This document shows, one piece after another, positions 43,110-51,150 of a DNA stretch of 64,000 nt. Origin of the DNA: Flavobacterium hydrocarbonoxydans (lineage in GTDB: Bacteria > Bacteroidota > Bacteroidia > Flavobacteriales > Flavobacteriaceae); the NCBI RefSeq assembly GCF_009789235.1, contig NZ_WSTB01000011.1:62001-126000 (forward strand), in the 5' to 3' direction. Numbering within the stretch: the first letter of the stretch is position 1; the number at the start of each line of letters is the position of its first letter. A program made the translations under genes and the position numbers. The notes under the pieces were generated by a model. That model saw only the letters and a program-made list of their open reading frames with translations. It did not search any database and had not been told where the DNA came from.

Positions 43110-43478
43110 TTATTTCTTTTTCGCTTTAGCTAAATTTTCTTCCACTCTAAATTTTACAATTCGGGTAATCAATTCCAATGGCATGGGTTTGTCCAGAGGA
43201 AATTGTACCGAACCTTTTCCTGATTTATATTGTGAAAGTGCTTCCTTGAAAGCTTCGTGGCCACTTGGCAAAGCATAAAGTCCAATATGATTTTTGAAGG
43301 CGGCAAAATAAACTACGATTCCGTTTTGCTCAAAAGCAGGCATCGAATAACTAATTTTTTCTTTGGCATCCGGTGCAGCGTTTTGAATCGTAAACCGAAT
43401 TTCTTCTAAAATTTCCTGAACATCATTAGGGAACATTCCTATGTATGCATCAATATTGGCGGGTTTTTTTGTTTCCAT
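43110..43478 (-). CDS. DUF1801 (YdhG-like) family protein
   Basis: The 122-residue protein shows IDAYIGMFPNDVQEILEEIRFTIQNAAPDAKEKISYSMPAF and HIGLYALPSG, the signature of the DUF1801/YdhG family, some members of which are called iron chaperones. The biochemical role is unclear. It ends directly at the start of the 2H phosphoesterase gene. Confidence 0.85.
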   Translation of the reverse strand: METKKPANIDAYIGMFPNDVQEILEEIRFTIQNAAPDAKEKISYSMPAFEQNGIVVYFAAFKNHIGLYALPSGHEAFKEALSQYKSGKGSVQFPLDKPMPLELITRIVKFRVEENLAKAKKK

Positions 43479-43488
43479 GTTTTTTTTG

Positions 43489-43566
43489 TTTCAGGTTTCA
43501 GGTTTCAAGTTTGCTTCGCCAACTCGGCTAAAGCCTCGTGTCAGGTTCCGTAGAGAACTTGAAACA
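43489..43566. repeat. Dispersed palindromic element (copy B)
   Basis: It is a reverse-orientation relative of copy A at 27088-27178: GTTTCAGGTTTCAAGTTTGC, then TTCGCCAACTCGGC, AAAGCCTCGTGTCAGG and ACTTGAAAC. Confidence 0.7.
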
Positions 43567-43572
43567 ACTTTT

Positions 43573-44037
43573 TTAAGCTAGTCCTTTCGGGAATCTGTCT
43601 AAAACTAGATTCAACTGGATTTGATGTTCCAGATATGCTTTGGCTCCAGCCAAAACCAATGTAAAACCTTCGGTTGAATTTCTGACTTCCTCGATTATTT
43701 TGTCAATGTCACCTTTTAAGCCAGAATTGGTGATGCTCACAAAAGTCTCATTTTCGCTTAAAGAAGTAAAAATCCATTCGACAATTGTTTCTTCGCCCGT
43801 ATTTCCCCATTCGATGACAATCTTTTTATTTTCCTCTAAAACTTTAGTAAAAACAGAAAGTGAAAAACCATACATTTCCCAGGTCCATTCGGTCGTTTTT
43901 CCAGGTTCTAATAATCCGGAACCTTTTGTAAACCAAAATTTAGACGTGATTTCAGGATTTACAAATGCCTGAAAAACTTCCGAAACAGGTTTTCTAATTA
44001 GCATTTCTGCTTTTGCAAAATTGTTTTCTGTTGTCAT
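43573..44037 (-). CDS. SRPBCC (AHSA1-type) family protein
   Basis: The 154-residue protein has AEMLIRKPVSEVFQAFVNPE, KFWFTKGSGLLEPGKTTEW and TFVSITNSGLKG, typical of the AHSA1/START-like SRPBCC fold that binds hydrophobic ligands or chaperones. Solitary bacterial members have unknown roles. It is the middle gene of a run of small enzymes on this strand. Confidence 0.85.
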   Translation of the reverse strand: MTTENNFAKAEMLIRKPVSEVFQAFVNPEITSKFWFTKGSGLLEPGKTTEWTWEMYGFSLSVFTKVLEENKKIVIEWGNTGEETIVEWIFTSLSENETFVSITNSGLKGDIDKIIEEVRNSTEGFTLVLAGAKAYLEHQIQLNLVLDRFPKGLA

Positions 44038-44064
44038 AAATTTAGATTTTAAATGTTCTAAAAA

Positions 44065-44742
44065 TTACTTAGCACTCTTAAACGGAATGTTATTATAAAT
44101 CACAATCTGAAATTGATTTCGTCCTGTTTTTTCCTGAATCTGACGCATAAATCCTGCTTCGACTCTAAAATTTTTATTGATAACATATCCTAAAGCGCCA
44201 TATAAACGATCTCTGTCAAACGTAGGCGATTCTGCATTAAGAAAAATTTCATTGTATGCCGATAAATAGAAGGCTTTGTCTTCCATTTTGGGCTTATTAA
44301 TAGGAACATTCAAAGCCAAAAAGTAACGAAAACGTACCTGAAAATCGTTTTCTAAAAAGCGTTCTTCAACACGGTAACGATGCTGCAGATAAATTCTGCC
44401 AAAGTTTTGTCGCGTTATAAATTGCTGGTAAATTCGATGCTCATGATTGGCTAATTTGTTATCTGTACCCGGAATATAGTTTTCAGAATTAATAAAGCCA
44501 TAACCCAGCAAAATATTATTGTTGTTCTCAGTCAGATTGTAGCCAATACCAGTTCTTAATAACAATTGCTGCATATCGCCTGCAAAGTTGTAATTACGGT
44601 ATTGCACTTCGTTGTGCCAATTCCATTTTTTGTTAATGGCTTGATTTCCAAAATAAATAAACCAGTTTCCCGTGTCTGAATCTTGGGCGTGTGCGAAATT
44701 TAAACTTAAAAAGAAAGTAAAGGCGAGTAGTAATTGTTTCAT
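44065..44742 (-). CDS. DUF2490 outer-membrane-like protein
   Basis: The 225-residue product has a signal peptide (MKQLLLAFTFFLSLNFAHA) and then the pattern TGNWFIYFGNQAINKKWNWHNEVQYR with many amphipathic strands, ending FQIVIYNNIPFKS. This is the DUF2490 family, probably an outer-membrane beta-barrel. Function is unknown. Confidence 0.75.
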   Translation of the reverse strand: MKQLLLAFTFFLSLNFAHAQDSDTGNWFIYFGNQAINKKWNWHNEVQYRNYNFAGDMQQLLLRTGIGYNLTENNNNILLGYGFINSENYIPGTDNKLANHEHRIYQQFITRQNFGRIYLQHRYRVEERFLENDFQVRFRYFLALNVPINKPKMEDKAFYLSAYNEIFLNAESPTFDRDRLYGALGYVINKNFRVEAGFMRQIQEKTGRNQFQIVIYNNIPFKSAK

Positions 44743-44842
44743 TTTATAATACTTTGTAGCTTCGGATAAAATTGTTTTTTTTGAAGTGCCAATTTAAGAA
44801 AGAATTATTAGAATTTGTGTTAAAAGTAAAGCTTAGAACTTT

Positions 44843-45946
44843 TTAGACTTTATCTTTATCAATCCATTTTCCAACACTCGGCGGGACATAATTTTTCATT
44901 TTATCAAGTAAATCTTCGATGTCATCGCTTACCAAAAGCATTTTTTGATTGGCTTCTTTCAATAAACCTTTATCCGTCATAGTTTGAATCATTTCTATGA
45001 GAGGATCATAAAAACCATTGATGTTCAGGATCGCAATTGGTTTTTTATGTAAACCCAATTGTGCCCAGGTCAGCATTTCAAAAAGTTCTTCGAATGTGCC
45101 AAAACCACCCGGAAGCGCAATAACACCATCACACAATTCGTTCATTTTGGTTTTTCTTTCGTGCATACTTTCTACCAAAATCAATTCGGTTAAGCCCTGA
45201 TGAGCGATTTCTTTCGACCTTAAAAAATCAGGAAGCACTCCAATTGCTTTTCCACCTTCACTTAAAATTCCATCAGCAACAGCGCCCATCAATCCTACAT
45301 TTGCACCACCATAAACGAGTTCGATATTTTGTTGTGCCAATGTTTTTCCGAGTGCAATAGCTTGTGATTGATAAATAGCTTCGGTTCCAAAACTGGATCC
45401 GCAAAAAACTGTTATTCTTTTCATTTTATTGTTTTTTAATTCATATTCAAAATGCAGTATTCCATCATTAGGCGGAAAAAGCATTTCGTTTATTTTTACT
45501 GCGCCTAATTTTAAAACTGCTTTTTGAGAACGGATGTTTTCTGCTCCAATATGAAATAGTATCGAATCTACATTTTGAAAAGCATAATCTATCAGTAATT
45601 TTTTTGATGATTTATTGAATGTTCCTCCCCAATATTTTCGGGCAATAAAAGTAAAACCAATTGCAACTTTTGATTTTTCGTTATCATAATCATAGAATCG
45701 GGTAGTGCCCATTACTTCATCAGTTTTTTTATCTAAAATCAAAAAAGCACCTTTAGCATTTATAGCTCCATCAAAAAAAGCTTTAAAAACTTCTATTTTG
45801 TAACGATCTTTTATTGGATGTTGCTCCCAGATCAAAGGATCAGAAGCTACTTTATAAAGTTCCTCAAAATGATTTTCCTGCAACGGAATCAATTTGGTTA
45901 TTTCATCTTCTAATACTTCAGGCTGCAGATTAAAATTTGTTGTCAT
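44843..45946 (-). CDS. Fusion of GNAT acetyltransferase and LOG-type (TIGR00730) protein
   Basis: The 367-residue chain holds two domains. Residues 1-172 are a GNAT acetyltransferase (YWGGTFNKSSKKLLIDYAFQ, with the acetyl-CoA site, and VLKLGAVKINE). Residues 175-367 form a Rossmann-type LOG domain with ITVFCGSSFG, YGGANVGLMGAVADG and ALPGGFGTFEELFEMLTW (the PGGxGTxxE motif), the cytokinin riboside phosphoribohydrolase family. Met175 (codon at 45422-45424) lies exactly where a stand-alone LOG protein would start, preceded by an AAT-AAA run. The fusion thus looks like the loss of a stop codon. Both domains look intact. Confidence 0.85.
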   Translation of the reverse strand: MTTNFNLQPEVLEDEITKLIPLQENHFEELYKVASDPLIWEQHPIKDRYKIEVFKAFFDGAINAKGAFLILDKKTDEVMGTTRFYDYDNEKSKVAIGFTFIARKYWGGTFNKSSKKLLIDYAFQNVDSILFHIGAENIRSQKAVLKLGAVKINEMLFPPNDGILHFEYELKNNKMKRITVFCGSSFGTEAIYQSQAIALGKTLAQQNIELVYGGANVGLMGAVADGILSEGGKAIGVLPDFLRSKEIAHQGLTELILVESMHERKTKMNELCDGVIALPGGFGTFEELFEMLTWAQLGLHKKPIAILNINGFYDPLIEMIQTMTDKGLLKEANQKMLLVSDDIEDLLDKMKNYVPPSVGKWIDKDKV

Positions 45947-45957
45947 CTTTTATCAAA

Positions 45958-47085
45958 TTAGAGTTCGTTATATTGTTTTATTTTAACACAGGAAACATTC
46001 GGAATTTTAATTTCCCTACCTGTTTTTTTTAATAATCCTGTTACTGGATTTCGTTTGAAAACGACAACATTTCCTGTAATTACGTTGGTGGCAATCAGAA
46101 ATTTTCCGCTTTCATCGATTGCAAAAATTCTGGGATGTTTCCCTAAAGTAGATTGGTATCCAATGTTTTTTAAGGTCCCGTCATTTTCAATTGAAAAAAT
46201 AGCAATATTATTTTCGTTTCCGCGGTTAGAGGCATACAAAAATTTTCCGTCTGGCGAAATATGAATATCCGAACTTTCAAAACCTTCTTTGATGGTGTCT
46301 GGGTGTGTATAGATTTTTTGAATGGTTTTCAAATTTCCATTATCGTATTCATAAACACTTATCGCTCCGGCCATTTCTTCGATGCAATAGCCGAATTTTT
46401 TATTTGGATGAAAGATAAAATGCCGCGGACCACTTTCTAAATTAGTTTTTACAAAAGGTGTTTGTGCTTCTTGCAGAGGCATTTTTGAATTTTCATTAAA
46501 TAGATAACTTCTTATTTTATCGGCTCCTAAATCCGGTAAAAATAAATAATCAAAGTCCGGTGAAAATATCGTAGAGTGAATATGTGAACGTGTTTGGCGC
46601 TCTTTGTTTAGACTTCCGTCTGTGTATTGAAAATTTTGCGCAATCGAATCGATTTTTCCGTTTTCTAAAAGTGGATAGACTGAAACGCTGCCTTCGGTAT
46701 AATTGCCATTTACCAGCCATTTTCCGTTTTTGTGAACCGAAACATAAACGGGGTTTTCACCACCGCTTTTTTGCTTGTTTAAAAAAGTTAAGGTTTTATT
46801 TTTTGAATTAAATTCGAAACTGCTCACGCTTCCTCCGTTGGGAGTTTTACTTTCAGTACAGGCATAAACAAATTTTCCGTTAGGAGAAACGGTCAAATAG
46901 GAGGGATTAATCAGATTTTTAGCAGCCGTTATCTTAGTTAGTTTTCCGTTTAAAGGATCTAATTGGTACACAAAAAGCGATTCAGCCGATTTATCTTTAT
47001 TATATGAACCTAAAAACACATAGGTTTTTTGGGCATATAAATGGATTGCAAAAAGGAACAGTAGGAGGGTAAGTAGTGATTTCAA
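45958..47085 (-). CDS. Lactonase family protein (6-phosphogluconolactonase-like beta-propeller)
   Basis: The 375-residue product has a signal peptide (MKSLLTLLLFLFAIHLYA) and seven-bladed-propeller repeats such as PSYLTVSPNGKFVYACTES, SDIHISPDGKFLYASNRG and IDESGKFLIATN. Family members of the Pgl/YbhE type hydrolyse 6-phosphogluconolactone, but the signal peptide places this one in the periplasm or outside, where the substrate may be another lactone or it may only be a binding propeller. Confidence 0.85.
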   Translation of the reverse strand: MKSLLTLLLFLFAIHLYAQKTYVFLGSYNKDKSAESLFVYQLDPLNGKLTKITAAKNLINPSYLTVSPNGKFVYACTESKTPNGGSVSSFEFNSKNKTLTFLNKQKSGGENPVYVSVHKNGKWLVNGNYTEGSVSVYPLLENGKIDSIAQNFQYTDGSLNKERQTRSHIHSTIFSPDFDYLFLPDLGADKIRSYLFNENSKMPLQEAQTPFVKTNLESGPRHFIFHPNKKFGYCIEEMAGAISVYEYDNGNLKTIQKIYTHPDTIKEGFESSDIHISPDGKFLYASNRGNENNIAIFSIENDGTLKNIGYQSTLGKHPRIFAIDESGKFLIATNVITGNVVVFKRNPVTGLLKKTGREIKIPNVSCVKIKQYNEL

Positions 47086-47095
47086 GGATAGGTTT

Positions 47096-47428
47096 TTAGT
47101 ACATTAAATGTTTTTTTGCGTTATTTCTCCATCCTGCACGGCTTGAAAATTCAACAAAAAATATTTTTAAATCAGCTTGGCTTTCTGTGTCTACAAAAAA
47201 AATCTTTTTGTCGGCTCGGCTTTCAAATTCTTCAAAAAACCACTTGCCGTCGTTTTTACCTGCCTGGCTGGAATTATCAACTTTAAAAACCTTCAGGTCA
47301 GCCCGGGTTTCAAATTCAACCACAAAAACTTTCACTTGAGCACGGGAACTAAATTCTGTCGAAAAAACTTTTTGCGAAAAACTTTCATTTACCAATAATG
47401 TAAAAAGTAAAATAATTAATGCTTTCAT
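47096..47428 (-). CDS. DUF6150-like secreted repeat protein
   Basis: The 110-residue product has a signal peptide (MKALIILLFTLLVNESFSQ), followed by short repeats of the form VFxxEFxSRAxxKVFxV, such as FSTEFSSRAQVKVFVVEFET, FEEFESRADKKIFFV and FFVEFSSRAGW. These match the small DUF6150 proteins as I remember them. Function unknown. It lies 10 bp before the lactonase gene. Confidence 0.65.
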   Translation of the reverse strand: MKALIILLFTLLVNESFSQKVFSTEFSSRAQVKVFVVEFETRADLKVFKVDNSSQAGKNDGKWFFEEFESRADKKIFFVDTESQADLKIFFVEFSSRAGWRNNAKKHLMY

Positions 47429-47433
47429 ATTCT

Positions 47434-47958
47434 TTATTTAAGTTTTAGTCTAAAACCATAAACGGTCATTTGTCCCTGAGGAAAATCCAAATCTTCAGAT
47501 CTTTCAAAACCTAAAGCATCATACATTTTCCAGGCGTTTTTCATCGCCAATGTCGAATGAATAATCATTTGGTTTAAGTTACTTTCGGTAGCTTTCTTAA
47601 TACATTCTGTCGATAGCAAATAGCCAATTCCTTTTCCTCTGGCGTTGTTTGAAACAGCCAATAATCTAAAACCAGCTGTGTTTTGTTCCAAAGTTGCGAT
47701 TCCGCCAGAACCATAATTTGTCATATCATCAAAATAAACAACAGCTCCCACAATGGTTTCGTCTTCAATAGCAACCAAAAGTTCCGAGCTGGTTTGAATT
47801 GTAAATTCACCAACATTTTCTAGCATTTTGTAATAAGAAGGCATTTCGTTTTCTTTTGGAAAACCATCCAGTTGCGAATAAACGTCGATTAATAATTTCC
47901 CTATTTCTGAAAATTCTGACGGATTGGCCTTTCTAATAAGGTATGCTGAGCTATTCAT
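47434..47958 (-). CDS. GNAT-family N-acetyltransferase
   Basis: The 174-residue protein has the acetyl-CoA-binding motif RLLAVSNNARGKGIGYLLSTE (about 96-116) and the late segment KNAWKMYDALGFERSEDL. The frame extends upstream to a TTG, but ATG 47958 (MNSSAYLIRKA) gives a normal GNAT start. The acceptor is unknown. It precedes the DUF6150 gene in the same direction. Confidence 0.88.
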   Translation of the reverse strand: MNSSAYLIRKANPSEFSEIGKLLIDVYSQLDGFPKENEMPSYYKMLENVGEFTIQTSSELLVAIEDETIVGAVVYFDDMTNYGSGGIATLEQNTAGFRLLAVSNNARGKGIGYLLSTECIKKATESNLNQMIIHSTLAMKNAWKMYDALGFERSEDLDFPQGQMTVYGFRLKLK

Positions 47959-48022
47959 TTCTTCTTTTTGAACACGCAATTTACGGATTTCTTTTTTTTG
48001 CTTTTAAATTTTAAAAATAAAA

Positions 48023-48056
48023 AAGCCAGACTTGGTTTTTAATTCAGGTCTGGCTT
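48023..48056 (-). terminator. Intrinsic terminator of the bestrophin-carbonic anhydrase operon
   Basis: AAGCCAGAC (48023-48031) pairs with GTCTGGCTT (48048-48056), with an A-run on the left. Confidence 0.75.
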
Positions 48057-48089
48057 AATCGCGGTTTTTTGGTTCTTTTATTTTTAGTC

Positions 48090-48836
48090 TTATTTGTTGA
48101 AAATAGGCAATAAATCTTTACGATTATTAGTGGCTAAATCTAGTACATCAAAACGTTTTATAGTGGTATATGAACCCATATCGGAATCACTATTGATCAA
48201 TATTGCACCTAACAAAATCACGTATTTGCAATTGTAAGTAGTCTTTTCTACCAATTCATTAATGCGTTCATCAATTGCCTCATAAATTACTTCGGTTGCT
48301 TCGTGCAAATTGTTTTCTGATGAAAGGATTCTTTCTTTTTGTTTGAATAAAATTTGTTCAATAATATTCATCTGATGATCTATTTCGGTAATATTACCTT
48401 CGATGATTTGATTGTTTTGTAATTTGCCCAGAGCGCCTTTTGCAGCACCGCAACAGCCCGAATTTTTGGTTTGACCAAAACGATGAATTTCGCCAATAAC
48501 ACCTTCTTTCGAGATTCCGATATGTGGTCCGTAATAAATATAAACGGCTCCTTCGTCAGGAACATGGCTGGCAAAAGCACCCATTCCGGTAAGCCCGGTA
48601 AACGGAAAACCATCTAAACCTCCTAATTTAAATGGGCCTAAAAACTCATGCGCTCTTGCAGGGTATTGGATGCTGTTTACATCATCGCTGCAAATACTGT
48701 CAGCAACCATGATTTGGCCTGGCTCCAGATCAAGATCGTCTTCTACATAATCAATTAAGGTATTGACACAATCTATAGTGGTAATGGCATGTGGATACCA
48801 TTTTCTGATGATGGCTAGTTTTTCTCTTTTTTTCAT
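48090..48836 (-). CDS. LCIB-type (limiting-CO2-inducible B) carbonic-anhydrase-like protein
   Basis: The 248-residue protein has the motifs of the LCIB/theta-carbonic anhydrase family: ICSDDVNSIQYP (about 48-59, Cys49), GAFASHVPDEG, YYGPHIGISKEG (His105) and SGCCGAAKGAL (Cys128/Cys129). C49, H105 and C128 or C129 are the likely zinc ligands. LCIB proteins of algae help recapture CO2 as bicarbonate. It lies 12 bp downstream of a bestrophin-type channel gene, so the two most likely form an operon for inorganic carbon handling. Activity was not tested; some LCIB proteins lack it. Confidence 0.75.
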   Translation of the reverse strand: MKKREKLAIIRKWYPHAITTIDCVNTLIDYVEDDLDLEPGQIMVADSICSDDVNSIQYPARAHEFLGPFKLGGLDGFPFTGLTGMGAFASHVPDEGAVYIYYGPHIGISKEGVIGEIHRFGQTKNSGCCGAAKGALGKLQNNQIIEGNITEIDHQMNIIEQILFKQKERILSSENNLHEATEVIYEAIDERINELVEKTTYNCKYVILLGAILINSDSDMGSYTTIKRFDVLDLATNNRKDLLPIFNK

Positions 48837-48848
48837 TAGTAATAATGT

Positions 48849-49853
48849 TTATAAAATAATATTATTCTTTGGCTGAAGCGCAGGAGGCAGGTCGGTTTCG
48901 CCCAACATCTCTCTTAAATCAATTTCTATCGTACGGCTCATTTGCGAAATAGGAACGTCATTGGAACTTCCTTCAAATGGGTTTTCGGTACTTTCTCCAA
49001 CCTGTTCTAATGAAGTGTAAACCCAGGAAATTAGTACACTAAACGGAATCACCAGCCACACCATATTTCCGTTCATTAATCCTTCGATACCTTCGTTTAG
49101 TTTGTCAAATTCTTTCAGCATTCCAAAAGGCAGCATCAAACCAAAAAGTTTTATAAAAAAAGAATTGATGGTGGCAAATTGTCTGGGATAAGGAAAGTTT
49201 TTTATGCGCTCGCTTTTTCCCTGTTGGTCAAAAAAATCACGTACCATTTTTTCTAGTTCAACAAACTGATAACTATCAATTTCTTTATTATTGAAAAGTT
49301 CTTTTAAGGTTTTCGATTGCAAACTCATTAATTGAGCGGCTCTGTTTTTGGTAGATAAAATGTATTTTAATTCTTCAGCACTTAGATATTTTGCTAATTC
49401 TTCTTCAAGCGGTGTTTCTTTTTCAGGAATAGTATAAAATTTCTGATATTCGATAAAAGATTTGCTTTTATCCTCCCATGCCCGAGCATCACGCATTTGA
49501 TAGCGTAAAGCAGTCAACCACGCAAAATGACGATAAACCAGTTCTTTTGTTTTTTCTGGATTATTGATAAAGTCACGGCTCATTGTTCCCCATGAACGGC
49601 TAGAGTTTAAAATGGCTCCCCAAATCTGGCGGGCTTCCCAGGTACGATTATACGTTTGTGTATTTTTAAAACCGACGACAAATGCTGTTGCAGTTCCTAA
49701 AAGCGCAACCACTGTCCACGGAATTGCAATCCATTTTAGCTCTAAAACCTGGTATAAAACTGTTGGAACAATTCCGATGATTAGTGCCATATAAATATTA
49801 CGGCGTGTCCAGACTAAAAATTCGGGAAGTTTGTATGAGGTACCTGAATGCAT
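48849..49853 (-). CDS. Bestrophin-like (UPF0187) ion channel protein
   Basis: The 334-residue protein has the bestrophin signature: four membrane helices (about 17-36, 41-58, 230-250, 265-285), the segment VVGFKNTQTYNRTWEARQIW (about 54-73) and the glycine-proline hinge LMLPFGMLKEFD. Bestrophins are pentameric anion channels, some of which pass bicarbonate. It is the first gene of a two-gene operon with the LCIB-type protein. Confidence 0.85.
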   Translation of the reverse strand: MHSGTSYKLPEFLVWTRRNIYMALIIGIVPTVLYQVLELKWIAIPWTVVALLGTATAFVVGFKNTQTYNRTWEARQIWGAILNSSRSWGTMSRDFINNPEKTKELVYRHFAWLTALRYQMRDARAWEDKSKSFIEYQKFYTIPEKETPLEEELAKYLSAEELKYILSTKNRAAQLMSLQSKTLKELFNNKEIDSYQFVELEKMVRDFFDQQGKSERIKNFPYPRQFATINSFFIKLFGLMLPFGMLKEFDKLNEGIEGLMNGNMVWLVIPFSVLISWVYTSLEQVGESTENPFEGSSNDVPISQMSRTIEIDLREMLGETDLPPALQPKNNIIL

Positions 49854-50041
49854 AATTAATTGTTATTTGTTTTTGATGAAAATTTGCAGAATACAATTCT
49901 TCTTATAAGCTTAGAACTTATGTAGGTAAAATGATATTTTTTTGAAAATTTTGAATAGAATCCGAAGTAAAATAGTTGCATAACTTTTACTTAAAAGGGT
50001 GGTATTGTAAGTAACAATGAAGTGCAGGGAAAATTATAACA

Positions 50042-50082
50042 AAACTAGTATTCTTAACTTCATTAGGATCAGAATACTAGTT
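50042..50082 (-). terminator. Intrinsic terminator after the sugar isomerase gene
   Basis: AACTAGTATTCT (50043-50054) pairs perfectly over 12 bp with AGAATACTAGTT (50071-50082), followed by a T-rich stretch in the reverse direction. Confidence 0.65.
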
Positions 50083-50091
50083 AAAGCTAGT

Positions 50092-51147
50092 TTAGTCCAA
50101 ACCCAGAATTTTTTTATTGAATTCAGAATCCGAATTGGTTTCTGCAAAATCATCAAAGGCTTTTTCGGTCACTCTGATAATGTGTTTTTTTATAAAATCG
50201 ACACCTTCTTTTGCACCATCTTCGGGATGTTTAAGGCAGCATTCCCATTCCATGACAGCCCAGCCCTTATAATCATATTGAGTCAATTTGCTAAAAATGG
50301 TTTTAAAATCAATCTGACCATCACCAGGACTTCTGTATCTTCCGGCACGATTAATCCAACTCTGATATCCGCCAAAAGTTCCCTGTTTTCCGGTTGCGTT
50401 AAATTCGGCATCTTTTACATGAAAGGCTTTAATTCGTTCATGATAAAAATCGATATATTGTTTGTAATCCAGTTGCTGTAGTACAAAGTGGGAGGGATCG
50501 TATAAAAGACAGGCACGCTCATGATTGTTTACTTTCTCCAGAAACATTTCGTAAGTGATACCATCAAATAAATCTTCGCCGGGATGTATTTCATAACAAA
50601 TATCAACACCGCATTCGTCAAAGTAATTTAGAATAGGCAGCCATCTTTTGGCCAGTTCCGTAAAGCCGTCTTCAACCAATCCTGCCGGACGTTGCGGCCA
50701 CGGATGAAAAGTGTGCCATAATAAAGAGCCGCTAAAGGTTGCATGAGCATTTAAACCTAAATTTTGCGAAGCTTTTGCGCCATATTTTAATTGCTGAACC
50801 GCCCATTTTGTTCTTTCGGAATAATTTCCCTGAACGCTTTTGGGTGCAAAACCATCAAACATCGTATTATAAGCAGGATTTACTGCTACCAATTGTCCTT
50901 GCAGGTGGGTGCTGAGTTCCGTAATCTCTAAGCCACAGCTGTTAACTAATCCTTTAATTTCATCTGCATAGGTTTTACTTTCGGCGGCTTTTTGCAAATC
51001 GATAAAACGATCGGTCCATGTAGGAACCTGAACACCGGTATAACCAAGGTTTTTCGCCCAGTTACAAATGTTTTCGAGTGTATTAAAAGGAGCTTCATCT
51101 CCCATAAACTGCGCTAAAAAAATACCAGGACCTTTTATTGTTTGCAT
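50092..51147 (-). CDS. Sugar phosphate isomerase/epimerase (xylose-isomerase-like TIM barrel)
   Basis: The 351-residue protein has the AP endonuclease 2/IolE barrel pattern: NLGYTGVQVPTW, VDICYEIHPGEDLFDG (metal-binding Glu), RACLLYDPSHFVLQ, KAFHVKDAEF (His/Asp), and PGDGQIDFKTI with YKGWAVMEWECC. It ends the sugar cluster and is separated by only 3 bp from the dehydrogenase gene before it. It probably isomerises or epimerises a keto-sugar produced by the two dehydrogenases. Confidence 0.88.
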   Translation of the reverse strand: MQTIKGPGIFLAQFMGDEAPFNTLENICNWAKNLGYTGVQVPTWTDRFIDLQKAAESKTYADEIKGLVNSCGLEITELSTHLQGQLVAVNPAYNTMFDGFAPKSVQGNYSERTKWAVQQLKYGAKASQNLGLNAHATFSGSLLWHTFHPWPQRPAGLVEDGFTELAKRWLPILNYFDECGVDICYEIHPGEDLFDGITYEMFLEKVNNHERACLLYDPSHFVLQQLDYKQYIDFYHERIKAFHVKDAEFNATGKQGTFGGYQSWINRAGRYRSPGDGQIDFKTIFSKLTQYDYKGWAVMEWECCLKHPEDGAKEGVDFIKKHIIRVTEKAFDDFAETNSDSEFNKKILGLD

Positions 51148-51150
51148 AAT

